Assembly (NCBI GenBank): GCA_002492075.1 | Contig: DKXD01000015.1 | Coordinates: 1,067 to 23,094, forward strand | Reading direction: 5' to 3' | DNA length: 22,028 nt | Source of the DNA: Ruminococcaceae bacterium UBA7135 | Lineage (GTDB): Bacteria > Bacillota > Clostridia > Oscillospirales > Ruminococcaceae | Shown: in pieces, positions 8,601 to 16,148 of the stretch | Numbering within the stretch: position 1 is the stretch's first letter | How the letters are laid out: each line of letters opens with the position of its first letter | Program-made: the position numbers and the translations under genes | Notes under the pieces: model-generated | The model's input: only the letters and a program-made list of their open reading frames with translations | What the model was told of the DNA's origin: nothing | Database searches by the model: none

Positions 8601-9896
8601 GATCTCGCCGTTTTTCACCTGCATACACTTCATATCCTGCCCGCCGATATCGAGGATAAACTCCGCGCCGGGAAGTATCTTGTCGGCGGCTTTGTAGTGC
8701 GCCATAGTTTCGATCTCGCCGTAATCGGCTTCAAGAGCCGCTTTTATCAGATGCTCGCCGTAACCCGTAGTGCAAACCTTAGCTATGTACGCGTCCTCGG
8801 GCAGCAAGCTGTAAACCTCGTTCAAAATGCCTATAGCGGACTTCAGCGGATCGCCCTGATTGCCCGCGTAATACGAATAGAGTATCTCCGCCTTGGAATT
8901 CAGCAAAACGGCTTTTGTGGTCGTGGAGCCCGCGTCAATTCCGAAATAGCAAGCGCCCTTATGCTGTTTAATATCGGCTGTTGGGATAATTGCTTTCGCA
9001 TGACGGCTGCGGAACTCCTCAAGCTCGCTTTCGTTCTTGAAAAGAGGAGCCAAGCGCTCCACCTCGCGCAGCTGATTTTCGCCGAGGTCGTTCGCTTTTT
9101 CAACAAGCGCATTGAGATCTGTTTCCTCCGCCTCGTCGGAAAGCGCGCAGCCCATTGCCACGAACAGGTTGGCGTTTTCGGGATAGATAATGTTTTCGGG
9201 AGCGAGGTTCAGCGTTTCAATAAATCTTTGACGCAGCTCAGAAAGATAGTGCAGAGGTCCGCCGAGGAACGCTACGTTCCCGCGTATCGGCTTGCCGCAC
9301 GCCAGACCGCTTATCGTCTGATTTACCACGGACTGGAAAACGGAAGCGGCGATATCGCTGCGCTTTGCACCCTCGTTCAGCAGCGGCTGTATATCGCTTT
9401 TCGCAAACACGCCGCAGCGAGAGGCTATCGGGTAGATAGTCTCGTACTTTTTCGCAAGCTCGTTAAGACCCGAAGCGTCCGTACTGAGCAGCGCCGCCAT
9501 TTGGTCGATAAACGCGCCCGTACCGCCGGCGCAGGTGCCGTTCATACGCTGTTCAAGTCCGCCCGTGAGGTAGGTTATCTTTGCGTCCTCTCCGCCAAGC
9601 TCGATAGCGACGTCGGTTTGCGGTATCATCGCCTTGATAGCGTCCGTGCCCGCCGCGACCTCCTGAACGAATGGTATTTTGAGCCACTTCGACACTGAAA
9701 TGCCGCCCGAACCCGTGACTGCCACAAGAGCACGCTCGCCCGCAAGTTCTTTCCCGACTTCTCCGATTATATCAGACACGGTTTTGCGTATGTCCGAGAA
9801 ATGCCGCTGATAACGGCTGAACAAAAGTTCGTTATTCTCCCCCACGACAGCCGCTTTCACGGTCGTCGAACCGATGTCAAATCCAACTCTTTTCAT
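5613..9896 (-). CDS. Fused 2-hydroxyacyl-CoA dehydratase-type activase (two BadF/BcrA ATPase domains + DUF2229 + HgdB-like region)
   Basis: A 1427-residue protein. Two ASKHA ATPase domains of the HgdC/BadF type stand in tandem: domain 1 (about 1-260) with DIGSTTVK and GGEDAKI, and domain 2 (about 315-575) with DIGGQDMK and phosphate loop GIDAGSTTTK. The cluster-cysteine segment is EACSSGCGSF in domain 2 and GTCAGGTGAF in domain 1, where the second Cys is missing; each also has an SRC motif. A small Cys cluster follows (C601, C604, C608, C627), then DUF2229 (about 660-880) and a region resembling dehydratase subunits with conserved Cys. HgdC-type activators use ATP to drive an electron into the dehydratase; this fused form is widespread in anaerobes but its substrate is not known. 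I moved the start to ATG 9896, where the ATPase fold begins and GGGAGGAAA lies 9 nt upstream. Confidence 0.93.
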   Translation of the reverse strand: MKRVGFDIGSTTVKAAVVGENNELLFSRYQRHFSDIRKTVSDIIGEVGKELAGERALVAVTGSGGISVSKWLKIPFVQEVAAGTDAIKAMIPQTDVAIELGGEDAKITYLTGGLEQRMNGTCAGGTGAFIDQMAALLSTDASGLNELAKKYETIYPIASRCGVFAKSDIQPLLNEGAKRSDIAASVFQSVVNQTISGLACGKPIRGNVAFLGGPLHYLSELRQRFIETLNLAPENIIYPENANLFVAMGCALSDEAEETDLNALVEKANDLGENQLREVERLAPLFKNESELEEFRSRHAKAIIPTADIKQHKGACYFGIDAGSTTTKAVLLNSKAEILYSYYAGNQGDPLKSAIGILNEVYSLLPEDAYIAKVCTTGYGEHLIKAALEADYGEIETMAHYKAADKILPGAEFILDIGGQDMKCMQVKNGEIDSILLNEACSSGCGSFIENFANALGMTSQEFAVLGLSAENPVDLGSRCTVFMNSRVKQAQKEGATVADISAGLSYSVVKNALFKVIKLRDTASMGDKIIVQGGTFMNDSVLRAFELIVGRQVIRPDKAGLMGAYGAALVALERDDGKPSTIAKAEALRDFKPQKTSARCGKCSNNCLLTITKFPDGKRYISNNRCERGAGNVSKGEKLPNLYDFKYHLLFDRESLTEDKAKRGVIGFPRVLGMYENYPFWHTLFTELGFSVKLSPKSSREIYDLGIETMPSESVCYPAKLTHGHIQSLINEGVKLIFYPAIPYEMNDANGGDNHYNCPVVATYSEVIKNSVPELRKEVKFLNPFLPLFDQKRMGERLFEEAEQNLPDLHITKQEIKSALEKAYAEDARFKETMRQKGEETVQYLKENHKRGIVLAGRPYHVDPEINHGLPEMITSYGFAVLTEDSVAHLGKVVRPIRVVDQWTYHTRLYAAAHFVGANSGLELVQLNSFGCGLDAITTDEVQEILHSFGKLYTCLKIDEVNNLGAARIRLRSLISVVDERRRHKYKPVRGQIGYIRQPEFTKEMRHKHTILCPQMAPIHFDFLEAAFNHCGYDMHILKDCSKSVVDTGLKYVNNDACYPSILIVGQLIHALQSGKYDLNNTSVMITQTGGACRATNYVGMLKKALKDAGFDKIPLISLNVVGLEKQSGFKLTPAMAVRSFMGMVYGDVLQRCLYKVRPYEKVKGSANALYEKWRLFIREELGSMSMKRFNRNVRAIVKDFSEFPVLDIKKPRVGLVGEILVKFHPIANNNIIELLENEGCEVVVPDLMGFFYYICSHGVTKHELLASSRMSMNIKNAVIKYFKYLEKSYRTAVRGTKFGEPGEIFAMREKVKPIVSPGNIAGEGWFLSAEMLDLIDEGVPNIVCMQPFACLPNHVTGKGVIGEIRRRHPESNIVAVDFDPGASEVNQVNRIKLMLTQAFARAGISRKSVINVETNDKYSQLVNNS

Positions 9897-9967
9897 TATA
9901 TATACGTTTCCTCCCAAAAATGGCAAAAAGTTCCACACATATATCTGCGTTTGTTCGCAACACTTTT

Positions 9968-9996
9968 ATTATAGCACAACGACGAAAAAAAGTCAA
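9968..9996 (-). promoter_or_regulatory. Strong sigma-A promoter of the activase-SPFH-pcrA operon
   Basis: On the minus strand TTGACT (9996-9991), a 17-bp spacer and a perfect TATAAT (9973-9968) are present. Transcription would start about 65 nt before the activase ATG. Confidence 0.92.
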
Positions 9997-10047
9997 GCGA
10001 CATTGTTATGGAAAATGCATAACGGAAAATCGGGAATTATTGTATAC

Positions 10048-10076
10048 AAAACGCGCCGCGAAAACTTGCGGCGCGT
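10048..10076 (-). terminator. Terminator after the GAD-like gene
   Basis: A 9-bp perfect stem ACGCGCCGC / GCGGCGCGT with an 8-nt loop is followed on the minus strand by a short TTTT. It lies 25 bp past the stop of the gene at 10101 and separates it from the activase promoter. Confidence 0.65.
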
Positions 10077-10100
10077 AAAATTCTGTTTTAACCGGGTTTA

Positions 10101-10661
10101 TTATTCCTCTATTCTTCCCGCCAGCTGCGAGATAAGATAAATATGCTCCCTTACCTTGCACCTTTCCAGATGATCGGGGGTCTCACCGCCGCCCAGCGCG
10201 AGCAGCGGAACATACCCGAAGCACTCATCGAAATCGGGGACGCCGTGTAACTCGACGGCTTCTTTGTAGTTTATCGGCTCCAGTTCATTCTCAACAAACG
10301 AGCTGTCGCAAAGCAGTTGGAAAAAATCGCCCTCCGGCATCTTGTATATGCCGTATCTGCAAAAGATCATCTCCAAGCAGTGAGCTTCGATATCCCAGAC
10401 CAGCATATCCCCAAGCGCCGTTACCATAAGCGGAACACACTGTTTACCCCAAGAGACTATCTCCTCCGCCAACTCGGCAAAGCCACGCGGGTCGATAACG
10501 CGCAGATACCCGCCCAAAAAGCTGCCAAGCCCATACTTCTTCCAAACATATATGAACTCCTCGGGAAGCAGCGGCTTGAATATCTTGATAAACTCCGCGG
10601 GCAGCTCGCCCTCTTTTTTGAAATCCGCCAATGCTTCTTTCACAAACTGCATTTTTTCCAT
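10101..10661 (-). CDS. GAD-like / DUF1851 domain protein (T6SS immunity protein Tdi1-like)
   Basis: A 186-residue soluble protein. The sequence follows the pattern I know for the GAD-like plus DUF1851 (Tdi1 C-terminal) family: an N-terminal PEEFIYVWKKYGLGSFLGG segment, VIDPRGFAELAEE, a central ALGDMLVWD strand, and the C-terminal signature FDECFGYVPLLALGG then HLERCKVREHIYLISQLAG. Members studied in Proteobacteria neutralise a DNase toxin; many Firmicutes homologues are orphans or belong to toxin-immunity clusters of unknown targets. No signal peptide or membrane helix. AAGGAGA lies 5 nt before ATG 10661. It sits 60 bp after guaB on the same strand with no terminator between (a 7-bp hairpin there lacks a U-tract), so it is probably co-transcribed with guaB. 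No toxin gene is visible nearby. Confidence 0.85.
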   Translation of the reverse strand: MEKMQFVKEALADFKKEGELPAEFIKIFKPLLPEEFIYVWKKYGLGSFLGGYLRVIDPRGFAELAEEIVSWGKQCVPLMVTALGDMLVWDIEAHCLEMIFCRYGIYKMPEGDFFQLLCDSSFVENELEPINYKEAVELHGVPDFDECFGYVPLLALGGGETPDHLERCKVREHIYLISQLAGRIEE

Positions 10662-10721
10662 ACGATCTCCTTGTTTTTTAAGCGGATATCACTAACTTGC
10701 GCGATCCGCTCGCGGCGACTG

Positions 10722-12194
10722 TCAAATAGACGCGGAATAATTCGGCGCTTCTTTGGTTATGTAAATATCATGAGGATGCGACTCCTTAAGACCCGCGCCC
10801 GTTATCTTGACGAACTCTGCGCGTTCCTGAAGCTCGGGGATAGTCGGGCAGCCGCAGTAGCCCATACCGCTTCTGATACCGCCGACAAGCTGGAAGATAG
10901 TATCCGCGACGCTCCCCTTGTAGGGCACGCGTCCCTCAACGCCCTCGGGAACAAGCTTTTTCGCGTTCCCTTGGAAGTATCTGTCGGCGCTGCCCTGCTT
11001 CATTGCCGCAAGACTTCCCATGCCGCGGTATACCTTAAACGAACGCCCCTGATATATCTCCACGTCGCCGGGAGCCTCCTCGCAGCCCGCCAGCAGCGAA
11101 CCGAGCATTACAACGTTCGCGCCCGCCGCGAGCGCTTTCACGATGTCGCCGGAATACTTTATGCCGCCGTCCGCGATAATAGGCACGCCGTACTTCGCCG
11201 CCGCGCAAGCGCAGTCGTATACAGCCGTTATCTGCGGTACGCCGATACCCGCGACAACACGGGTGGTGCATATAGAGCCGGGTCCTATGCCGACCTTGAC
11301 AGCGTCCGCGCCCGCCTTTATCAGATCCTCGGCGGCAGCGGCGGTAGCAACATTGCCCGCGATCACCTGAATATCCGGGAACGCGTTCTTTACCTTATCG
11401 AGCGTTACCATAATGTTCTTGGAATGTCCGTGAGCCGAATCGAGCACGAGCACGTCCGCCTGCGCCTTGATAAGCGCACCGGCGCGGTCGAGCACATCGG
11501 GCGTGATACCGATAGCCGCGCCGCAGAGAAGTCTGCCGCTCTTGTCGCGGGCGGTGTGGGGGTACTGCACGGATTTTTCGATATCCTTGATAGTTATAAG
11601 TCCCTTTAAATTGCCCTCTCCGTCAACAAGCGGGAGCTTTTCGATCTTATGCTTGCGTAGTATCTCCTGCGCTTGCTTGAGATCGGTGCCGACGGGCGCG
11701 GTGATAAGGTTCTCCTTGGTCATAACCTCGCCGATGACTTGGTTCGGATCGGAGATAAAGCGCAGATCGCGGTTGGTAAAAATACCCACCAGCTTGCCGT
11801 TCTCAACGATCGGCACGCCCGAGATCTTATACTTGCCCATCAGCTTGTCCGCGTCTGTAACAGTGTCGGACGGAGACAGAAAGAACGGGTTCACGATAAC
11901 GCCGTTCTCGGAACGCTTTACCTTATCGACCTCGTCCACCTGCTGCTCTATAGTCATATTCTTGTGGATAATGCCGATACCGCCCTCGCGAGCCACGGCT
12001 ATCGCCATTTTGGACTCCGTTACAGTATCCATCGCCGCCGTCATTATTGGCGTGTTCAGCTGTATCGTCTTTGTAAGGCGGGTCTTGATGTCTATCATAT
12101 TCGGCGTAACGTCGCTCTTTGCGGGTATGAGCAGAACGTCGTCGAACGTAAGCCCCTCCTTAACGAATTTTTTGTCGAAATCACAATTCAGCAT
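10722..12194 (-). CDS. guaB: IMP dehydrogenase
   Basis: Oxidises IMP to XMP with NAD+, the committed step to guanine nucleotides. The 490-residue length is standard. The TIM barrel starts with TFDDVLLIPAKSD and is interrupted by two CBS domains (about 95-205, GVPIVENGKLVGIFTNRD and LPLVDGEGNLKGLITIKDI). The catalytic loop is GPGSICTTR with Cys309, the IMP-binding stretch is DGGIKYSGD, and the mobile flap begins GMGSLAAMKQGS. ATG 12194 has GGGAGG upstream. It has its own promoter (12272-12244) with a short leader of about 45 nt, so no guanine riboswitch fits. The GAD-like gene follows it. Confidence 0.97.
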   Translation of the reverse strand: MLNCDFDKKFVKEGLTFDDVLLIPAKSDVTPNMIDIKTRLTKTIQLNTPIMTAAMDTVTESKMAIAVAREGGIGIIHKNMTIEQQVDEVDKVKRSENGVIVNPFFLSPSDTVTDADKLMGKYKISGVPIVENGKLVGIFTNRDLRFISDPNQVIGEVMTKENLITAPVGTDLKQAQEILRKHKIEKLPLVDGEGNLKGLITIKDIEKSVQYPHTARDKSGRLLCGAAIGITPDVLDRAGALIKAQADVLVLDSAHGHSKNIMVTLDKVKNAFPDIQVIAGNVATAAAAEDLIKAGADAVKVGIGPGSICTTRVVAGIGVPQITAVYDCACAAAKYGVPIIADGGIKYSGDIVKALAAGANVVMLGSLLAGCEEAPGDVEIYQGRSFKVYRGMGSLAAMKQGSADRYFQGNAKKLVPEGVEGRVPYKGSVADTIFQLVGGIRSGMGYCGCPTIPELQERAEFVKITGAGLKESHPHDIYITKEAPNYSASI

Positions 12195-12243
12195 ACGAAA
12201 TTACCTCCCATTTCTTCTATTCCTCTTTCTGATATTAAATTAT

Positions 12244-12272
12244 ATTATACTACAAAAATCATTGCTTTTCAA
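12244..12272 (-). promoter_or_regulatory. Promoter of guaB
   Basis: The minus strand shows TTGAAA (12272-12267), a 17-bp spacer and a perfect TATAAT (12249-12244). It is divergent from the plus-strand promoter at 12378. Confidence 0.88.
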
Positions 12273-12377
12273 GTGAAACAAAAAATAAAAATAACCAAAT
12301 ATATTCGATTTTTTTCGCTCGGTTTGGAACATTTCAACGCACTTGTTGAAAATTTGAAAAAAAGTAGAGTTTCGCTC

Positions 12378-12406
12378 TTGACTTAATCGACTGTTTATTA
12401 TAAAAT
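12378..12406 (+). promoter_or_regulatory. Promoter of the six-gene operon from 12.47 to 18.23 kb
   Basis: TTGACT (12378-12383), a 17-bp spacer and TAAAAT (12401-12406). No further convincing promoter or terminator is seen until past 18.2 kb, so this is the likely source of the phosphohydrolase-rpe-Rnf-like-TIM-barrel transcript. Confidence 0.75.
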
Positions 12407-12472
12407 ATAGATGTATGGTGTAAAAGAAGATTTTTCTTATTTACTTTGGTAAAGAATACGGCGGTGAGATAT

Positions 12473-13570
12473 ATGGAGATTTTGTATCCCGATTATGACA
12501 ACTGCATAGCCAATCTCGCCTGCTCGATGATGAAGCATTTCGGCGTTGAGCCGCCCAATCCCACTCTTCCGCTTGCGGACGGACTGTTGGATAAACGATC
12601 CAAAAACATTGTCGTGCTGCTTTTGGATGGAATGGGAAATAATATCGTCGAGGCAAATCTCGCGCCCGACGGATTTTTCCGCAGTCATCTTGCGGGAACG
12701 TATTCCTCGGTGTTTCCGCCGACTACCGTTGCGGCGACTACGGCTATTGACAGCGGGCTGTTTCCCGCGCAGTCAGCATGGTTGGGTTGGACGGGTTATT
12801 TCCCCGAGGTCGACAAAAACGTTGTGTATTTTCTCAATCAAGATTTCGACACCGATGAACAGATAGAGGGCGAAAGCGTTGCATGGAAGTATGTGCCGTA
12901 TTGGCGCATATTTGACCGTATACGAGACGCGGGTTTCGGTGCGCATTATCTCGCGCCGTTCGCCAAGCCGTATCCTAATGATTTCGGCGCGTTATGCCGC
13001 GAGATAAAGCGTTTATGCGCCGAGGACGGCGAAAAGTACGTTTACGCCTACTGGGATCAGCCCGATACCGTAATGCACCGCAAGGGCTGCTTTGGCGAGC
13101 ATGCAAAGTCAATGGTACGTGAGCTTGAACGCGTTGTCGAGGAACTGGCTAACGAGTTGACCGATACGCTGCTGCTCATTACGGCGGATCACGGACATAT
13201 CGACAGCCCGAAGGCGGTAGTTACGGACTATCCCGATATAATGGAATGTCTGGTGAGAATGCCGTCGATAGAGCCGCGCTGCCTTAATCTGTTCGTTAAG
13301 GACGGTATGGATGAGCAACTCAGGACGGCTTTTAAGGCGCATTTTGACGGGAAGTTTATACTTATGTCGAAAACGGAGGTCATGGAGCGGCAGCTGTTCG
13401 GCAAAGGTGAGCCGCATCCTCACTTTGACGGAATGCTGGGCGATTATATCGCGGTCGCGACAGACGACGTTTCGATATACAATATGAACTGCAAGAACTT
13501 TGTCGGCGCTCACGCGGGGCTTACAAAAGACGAGATGATAATTCCGCTTATTGCGGTCAAAAAGGACTGA
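12473..13570 (+). CDS. Alkaline-phosphatase-superfamily phosphodiesterase / nucleotide pyrophosphatase (PF01663-like)
   Basis: A 365-residue cytosolic-looking enzyme of the AlkP superfamily, which hydrolyses phosphate mono- or diesters with two metal ions. Landmarks: LLLDGMGNN (first metal Asp), PPTTVAATTAIDSG (nucleophile Thr), YWDQPDTVMH (Asp/His ligands), ITADHGHID (Asp-His ligands), and GAHAGLTKDEMIIPL (last His). All catalytic positions look intact. No signal peptide, unlike many family members. I prefer ATG 12473, with GGTGAG 6 nt upstream, over an in-frame TTG at 12446 that lacks a good ribosome binding site. Its stop is almost next to rpe, and it leads the operon. The substrate cannot be told from sequence; a sugar- or nucleotide-phosphate role is only suggested by the rpe neighbour. 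Confidence 0.87.
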   Translation: MEILYPDYDNCIANLACSMMKHFGVEPPNPTLPLADGLLDKRSKNIVVLLLDGMGNNIVEANLAPDGFFRSHLAGTYSSVFPPTTVAATTAIDSGLFPAQSAWLGWTGYFPEVDKNVVYFLNQDFDTDEQIEGESVAWKYVPYWRIFDRIRDAGFGAHYLAPFAKPYPNDFGALCREIKRLCAEDGEKYVYAYWDQPDTVMHRKGCFGEHAKSMVRELERVVEELANELTDTLLLITADHGHIDSPKAVVTDYPDIMECLVRMPSIEPRCLNLFVKDGMDEQLRTAFKAHFDGKFILMSKTEVMERQLFGKGEPHPHFDGMLGDYIAVATDDVSIYNMNCKNFVGAHAGLTKDEMIIPLIAVKKD

Positions 13571-13575
13571 TAACT

Positions 13576-14226
13576 ATAAATACGATCATTTCCGCTTCGC
13601 TGCTGGCGAGCGATCTTTCCGATATGGCAAACGAGGGGCGCCGCTGCGAGGAAGCGGGCGTTGATATGATACATTTCGATGTTATGGACGGCTGCTTTGT
13701 CAATCAGATAACCTACGGCTCGCCCGTGCTGAAATGCCTGCGCCAAAAAGTCAAAATACCGTTTGATGTTCACCTTATGGTGGAAAACCCGACAAAACAG
13801 ATAAAGTTTTTCGCGGACGCGGGCGCGGATATCATCACTATCCACGCGGAAAGCGAGTGTGACGTTCCGCGATGCCTCAAACGCATACATGATCTCGGCG
13901 CAAAAGCGGCGCTGGCGATAAAGCCGAACACCCCCGCAAAAAGCGCGCTTGATTTTATCGACCAGTGCGATATGATTCTTGTAATGACGGTGGAGCCGGG
14001 CTATGGCGGGCAGAGCTTTATGGAAGATATGATGCCTAAGGTTACGCAAATACGCGGTTATGCCGAAGCGCACGGCTTTCCCGGACTTGATATTCAGGTG
14101 GACGGCGGCATAAACGTCGAGACCGCAGTTACAGCAAGAAACGCGGGCGCGAACGTGCTGGTCGCGGGTACGAGCCTTTTCAAATCAGAAGATATGCGCG
14201 CGCTCTGCCGCACGCTGAAAGGATAA
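13576..14226 (+). CDS. rpe: Ribulose-phosphate 3-epimerase, apparently with a non-canonical AUA start
   Basis: Interconverts ribulose-5-phosphate and xylulose-5-phosphate in the pentose phosphate pathway. TIM-barrel landmarks: HFDVMDGCFV, DVHLMVENP (metal ligands), VEPGYGGQSF, VDGGIN (second catalytic Asp), and the phosphate site VAGTSLFKS. The only ATG (13624) would remove the first beta strand and the conserved Ser of the family's PSILSAD-like motif, here SASLLASD. In-frame sequence upstream continues perfectly to ATA 13576, which would give the usual N terminus [Met]NTIISASLLASD; AAGGA lies 9 nt before it. I therefore annotate from ATA, giving 216 residues, close to the family norm of about 220. 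A sequencing error turning ATG into ATA is the simple alternative. It begins 5 bp after the phosphohydrolase stop. Confidence 0.9.
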   Translation: MNTIISASLLASDLSDMANEGRRCEEAGVDMIHFDVMDGCFVNQITYGSPVLKCLRQKVKIPFDVHLMVENPTKQIKFFADAGADIITIHAESECDVPRCLKRIHDLGAKAALAIKPNTPAKSALDFIDQCDMILVMTVEPGYGGQSFMEDMMPKVTQIRGYAEAHGFPGLDIQVDGGINVETAVTARNAGANVLVAGTSLFKSEDMRALCRTLKG

Positions 14227-14230
14227 TATA

Positions 14231-15526
14231 ATGTTAAAGCTTACCGAGAGGGAACCCCGTCGGGTTTATCTCGAAAGAACAGTAATGATGGTCCTGTTGC
14301 TTGTGCCGTCCGTGTTCCTGCAAGGAACGCGTTCGCTGCTTGTCGCCGCCGTAAGCGTGCTGTCATGCATGATAGCGGACGCGCTGTGCTGCCTGATGCG
14401 GAAAATGAAATATGACAGCAAAGACAGCGCCGTTCCTTTTTGGGGACTGGCAGCGGCTATGATGATGCCAGCGACTATCCCCGTGGGACTGATAATCGTA
14501 TCATCGGTTTTGTGCGTCGTTGTGGGAAAGCATCTTTTCGGCGGCTCGGACAACATCATCTTTTGTCCGCCCGCTATATCGACGGCGTTCCTTATAATCT
14601 GCTATCCCGCGCAAATGCTTTACTTTCCGAGATACGGCGATAAGGCTGCTGCGTTTTCCGAATACACCGGGGCGCTCAACCGCTCGATCGAATACTCGCT
14701 CAACCTGCGCAGCGTACCCTCCCAAAGCATGGGCGATATCGTTATGGGTCTGGTGCCCGGAGCCGTTGGCGCGGTATTCGTGGGGATAATATTCATATGC
14801 GGACTGTGTATGGCGTTCCGCAGAAGCAACAGCGCACTTGTTACGCTCCCCTGCCTGTTTACGGCGGGACTGTTGGCGTTCTTTTTCCCAAGAGCCTCCA
14901 TTTCGGGGCTTGAATCGGTGGTTTACGAGCTTTCTTCGGAGTATTTCGTCTTCATAACCGTCTTTCTTGCCGCAGAGCCTTACAGAATACCGCAAAGGAA
15001 AGCGGGCAAGATAATCTACGGAATTGTATTCGGCTATACGACGATGATGTTCCGTGTTTTCGGTCAAACGGAGGGCGGTTCGGTTTTCGCGCTTTTGATA
15101 ACATGCGCCCTTACCGACAGCTTCGACCGAGTAGTCGAAAACATGATATACTGGAAGAAAACCTATCTCAACACGTTTGAGAAGTCTAAAAAACAAGTAC
15201 AGGTGGGAACCCCCAAGCTTACCGATACACAGGAGATCGTGCTTCCCGAAAAATACCGCTTCAACACTCCGCCCATAGACGGCAAGATAACAAGACACAA
15301 AAGATCGCGCAAGGCTGAGGAAACAGCTTCGGAATCCGCCGCTCCGCCGGACAAGGACGCAAAGACGCCGACAAGCGATCCCGTAAACAAATCGAACACG
15401 CTTATCGGGAATATGGTCGAAAAGCTGAAAAACTCGCGCACAAACAACACTGCCGCAAACTCCGATAATACGGACGATACGGCGCATGAGGTCACGGAGG
15501 AGGAAAAGGGCAATGAGCAAAAATAA
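14231..15526 (+). CDS. RnfD/NqrB-like membrane protein lacking the FMN-acceptor Thr
   Basis: A 431-residue polytopic membrane protein homologous to RnfD: the GKHLFGGSDNIIFCPPAIS segment (100-118) matches RnfD GKQ.FGG..N.FNPA, and residues 240-305 match the last helices (FLAAEPYR..., RVFGQTEGGSVFALLI). In RnfD/NqrB an FMN is linked to Thr in a D-x-x-[ST]-G-A-T motif. The equivalent here is SEYTGAL (143-149), with Leu at the acceptor and Ser for Asp. The C-terminal 120 residues (about 311-431) are a charged, low-complexity cytosolic tail that ordinary RnfD lacks. AAGGA lies 8 nt before ATG, 4 bp after rpe. The gene overlaps the RnfE-like gene by 14 bp. There is no ApbE, RnfB, RnfC or RnfG in the window, so normal Rnf activity is doubtful. 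Confidence 0.82.
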   Translation: MLKLTEREPRRVYLERTVMMVLLLVPSVFLQGTRSLLVAAVSVLSCMIADALCCLMRKMKYDSKDSAVPFWGLAAAMMMPATIPVGLIIVSSVLCVVVGKHLFGGSDNIIFCPPAISTAFLIICYPAQMLYFPRYGDKAAAFSEYTGALNRSIEYSLNLRSVPSQSMGDIVMGLVPGAVGAVFVGIIFICGLCMAFRRSNSALVTLPCLFTAGLLAFFFPRASISGLESVVYELSSEYFVFITVFLAAEPYRIPQRKAGKIIYGIVFGYTTMMFRVFGQTEGGSVFALLITCALTDSFDRVVENMIYWKKTYLNTFEKSKKQVQVGTPKLTDTQEIVLPEKYRFNTPPIDGKITRHKRSRKAEETASESAAPPDKDAKTPTSDPVNKSNTLIGNMVEKLKNSRTNNTAANSDNTDDTAHEVTEEEKGNEQK

Positions 15527-16148
15527 GATCTCCGTGAACCTTGACGGACTGTTTCGGCAAAACATAGTGCTGATGAGCGGTATCGTCACCGCGCCGATAA
15601 TCGTTGCCGCTACCTCCGCGGAACGCGCGGCGGTCTTGGTGATAAGCTTTTTTATGATAAGCTACCCCGGAATTCTTCTTTGCCGCTTCATTCCCAAAAA
15701 GATCGTCTACACCGTAAGAACGATGCTTTACGCCGCGGTGGCGGCAGTATTATTCATTCCTACGCTATTGCTGCTTGAAATGTGGTTTCCCGAAACGACA
15801 AACGACGTCGTTATTTATATAGAACTGCTTACGGTAAACTCGCTGCTGCTGGCAAAGACCGAGGGACGCTTTTACCTTAAATCCTACGGCGAAATGGCGA
15901 TAGACGCGCTTATCTACATTATCGGCTATGCTGTCGCGGCGTTCGCGGTGGGTATTATCCGAGAGCTTTTGGCGTACGGAACATTCTTTGGTATGCATTG
16001 CTTCGAGCCGCTTATGCCCGCGGCAAAGTCGCCGTTCTTCGGATTCTTGCTGGTGGGAATGCTTGCGGCGGTATGCCGTATTATATCCGGAAAGCGTGTG
16101 GGCGCTAAACAAAAAGCCTCCTCCGACAAACGAAGGGAGGGCACGTAA
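15513..16148 (+). CDS. RnfE/NqrD-like membrane protein lacking both cluster cysteines
   Basis: A 211-residue, roughly six-helix membrane protein. It aligns without gaps in key parts to RnfE: GLFRQNIVLMSGIVTAPIIV (12-31) with GLWKNN...GLCPLLAV, YIELLTVNSLLLAKTE (102-117) with FIPLIVTNCIVVGRAE, and IIRELLAYGTFFG with LREIIGNGTLF. RnfE supplies two of the four Cys that bind the intramembrane [2Fe-2S] cluster; these positions are Ala27 and Ser110 here. ATG 15513 was chosen over an in-frame ATG at 15486 because it has GGAGGAGG upstream and starts the family N terminus. It overlaps the end of the RnfD-like gene by 14 bp and shares TAATG with the next gene, so the three are translationally coupled. 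Confidence 0.83.
   Translation: MSKNKISVNLDGLFRQNIVLMSGIVTAPIIVAATSAERAAVLVISFFMISYPGILLCRFIPKKIVYTVRTMLYAAVAAVLFIPTLLLLEMWFPETTNDVVIYIELLTVNSLLLAKTEGRFYLKSYGEMAIDALIYIIGYAVAAFAVGIIRELLAYGTFFGMHCFEPLMPAAKSPFFGFLLVGMLAAVCRIISGKRVGAKQKASSDKRREGT

Noticed and set aside
8514..9698. Plus-strand reading frame of 394 codons
   Set aside because: Antisense to both ATPase domains of the activase; Arg/Leu/Val-rich composition typical of mirror frames.
10680..10710. Hairpin AGCGGAT / ATCCGCT between guaB and the GAD-like gene as a terminator
   Set aside because: The 7-bp stem has a large loop and is followed by AAAAAA rather than Ts on the coding (minus) strand.
12195..12243. Purine riboswitch in front of guaB
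   Set aside because: The leader is only about 45 nt and AT-rich, too short and without the conserved three-way junction.
13624..14226. rpe starting at the first ATG
   Set aside because: This start drops the first strand and the conserved Ser of the barrel, while the upstream in-frame sequence matches the family N terminus.
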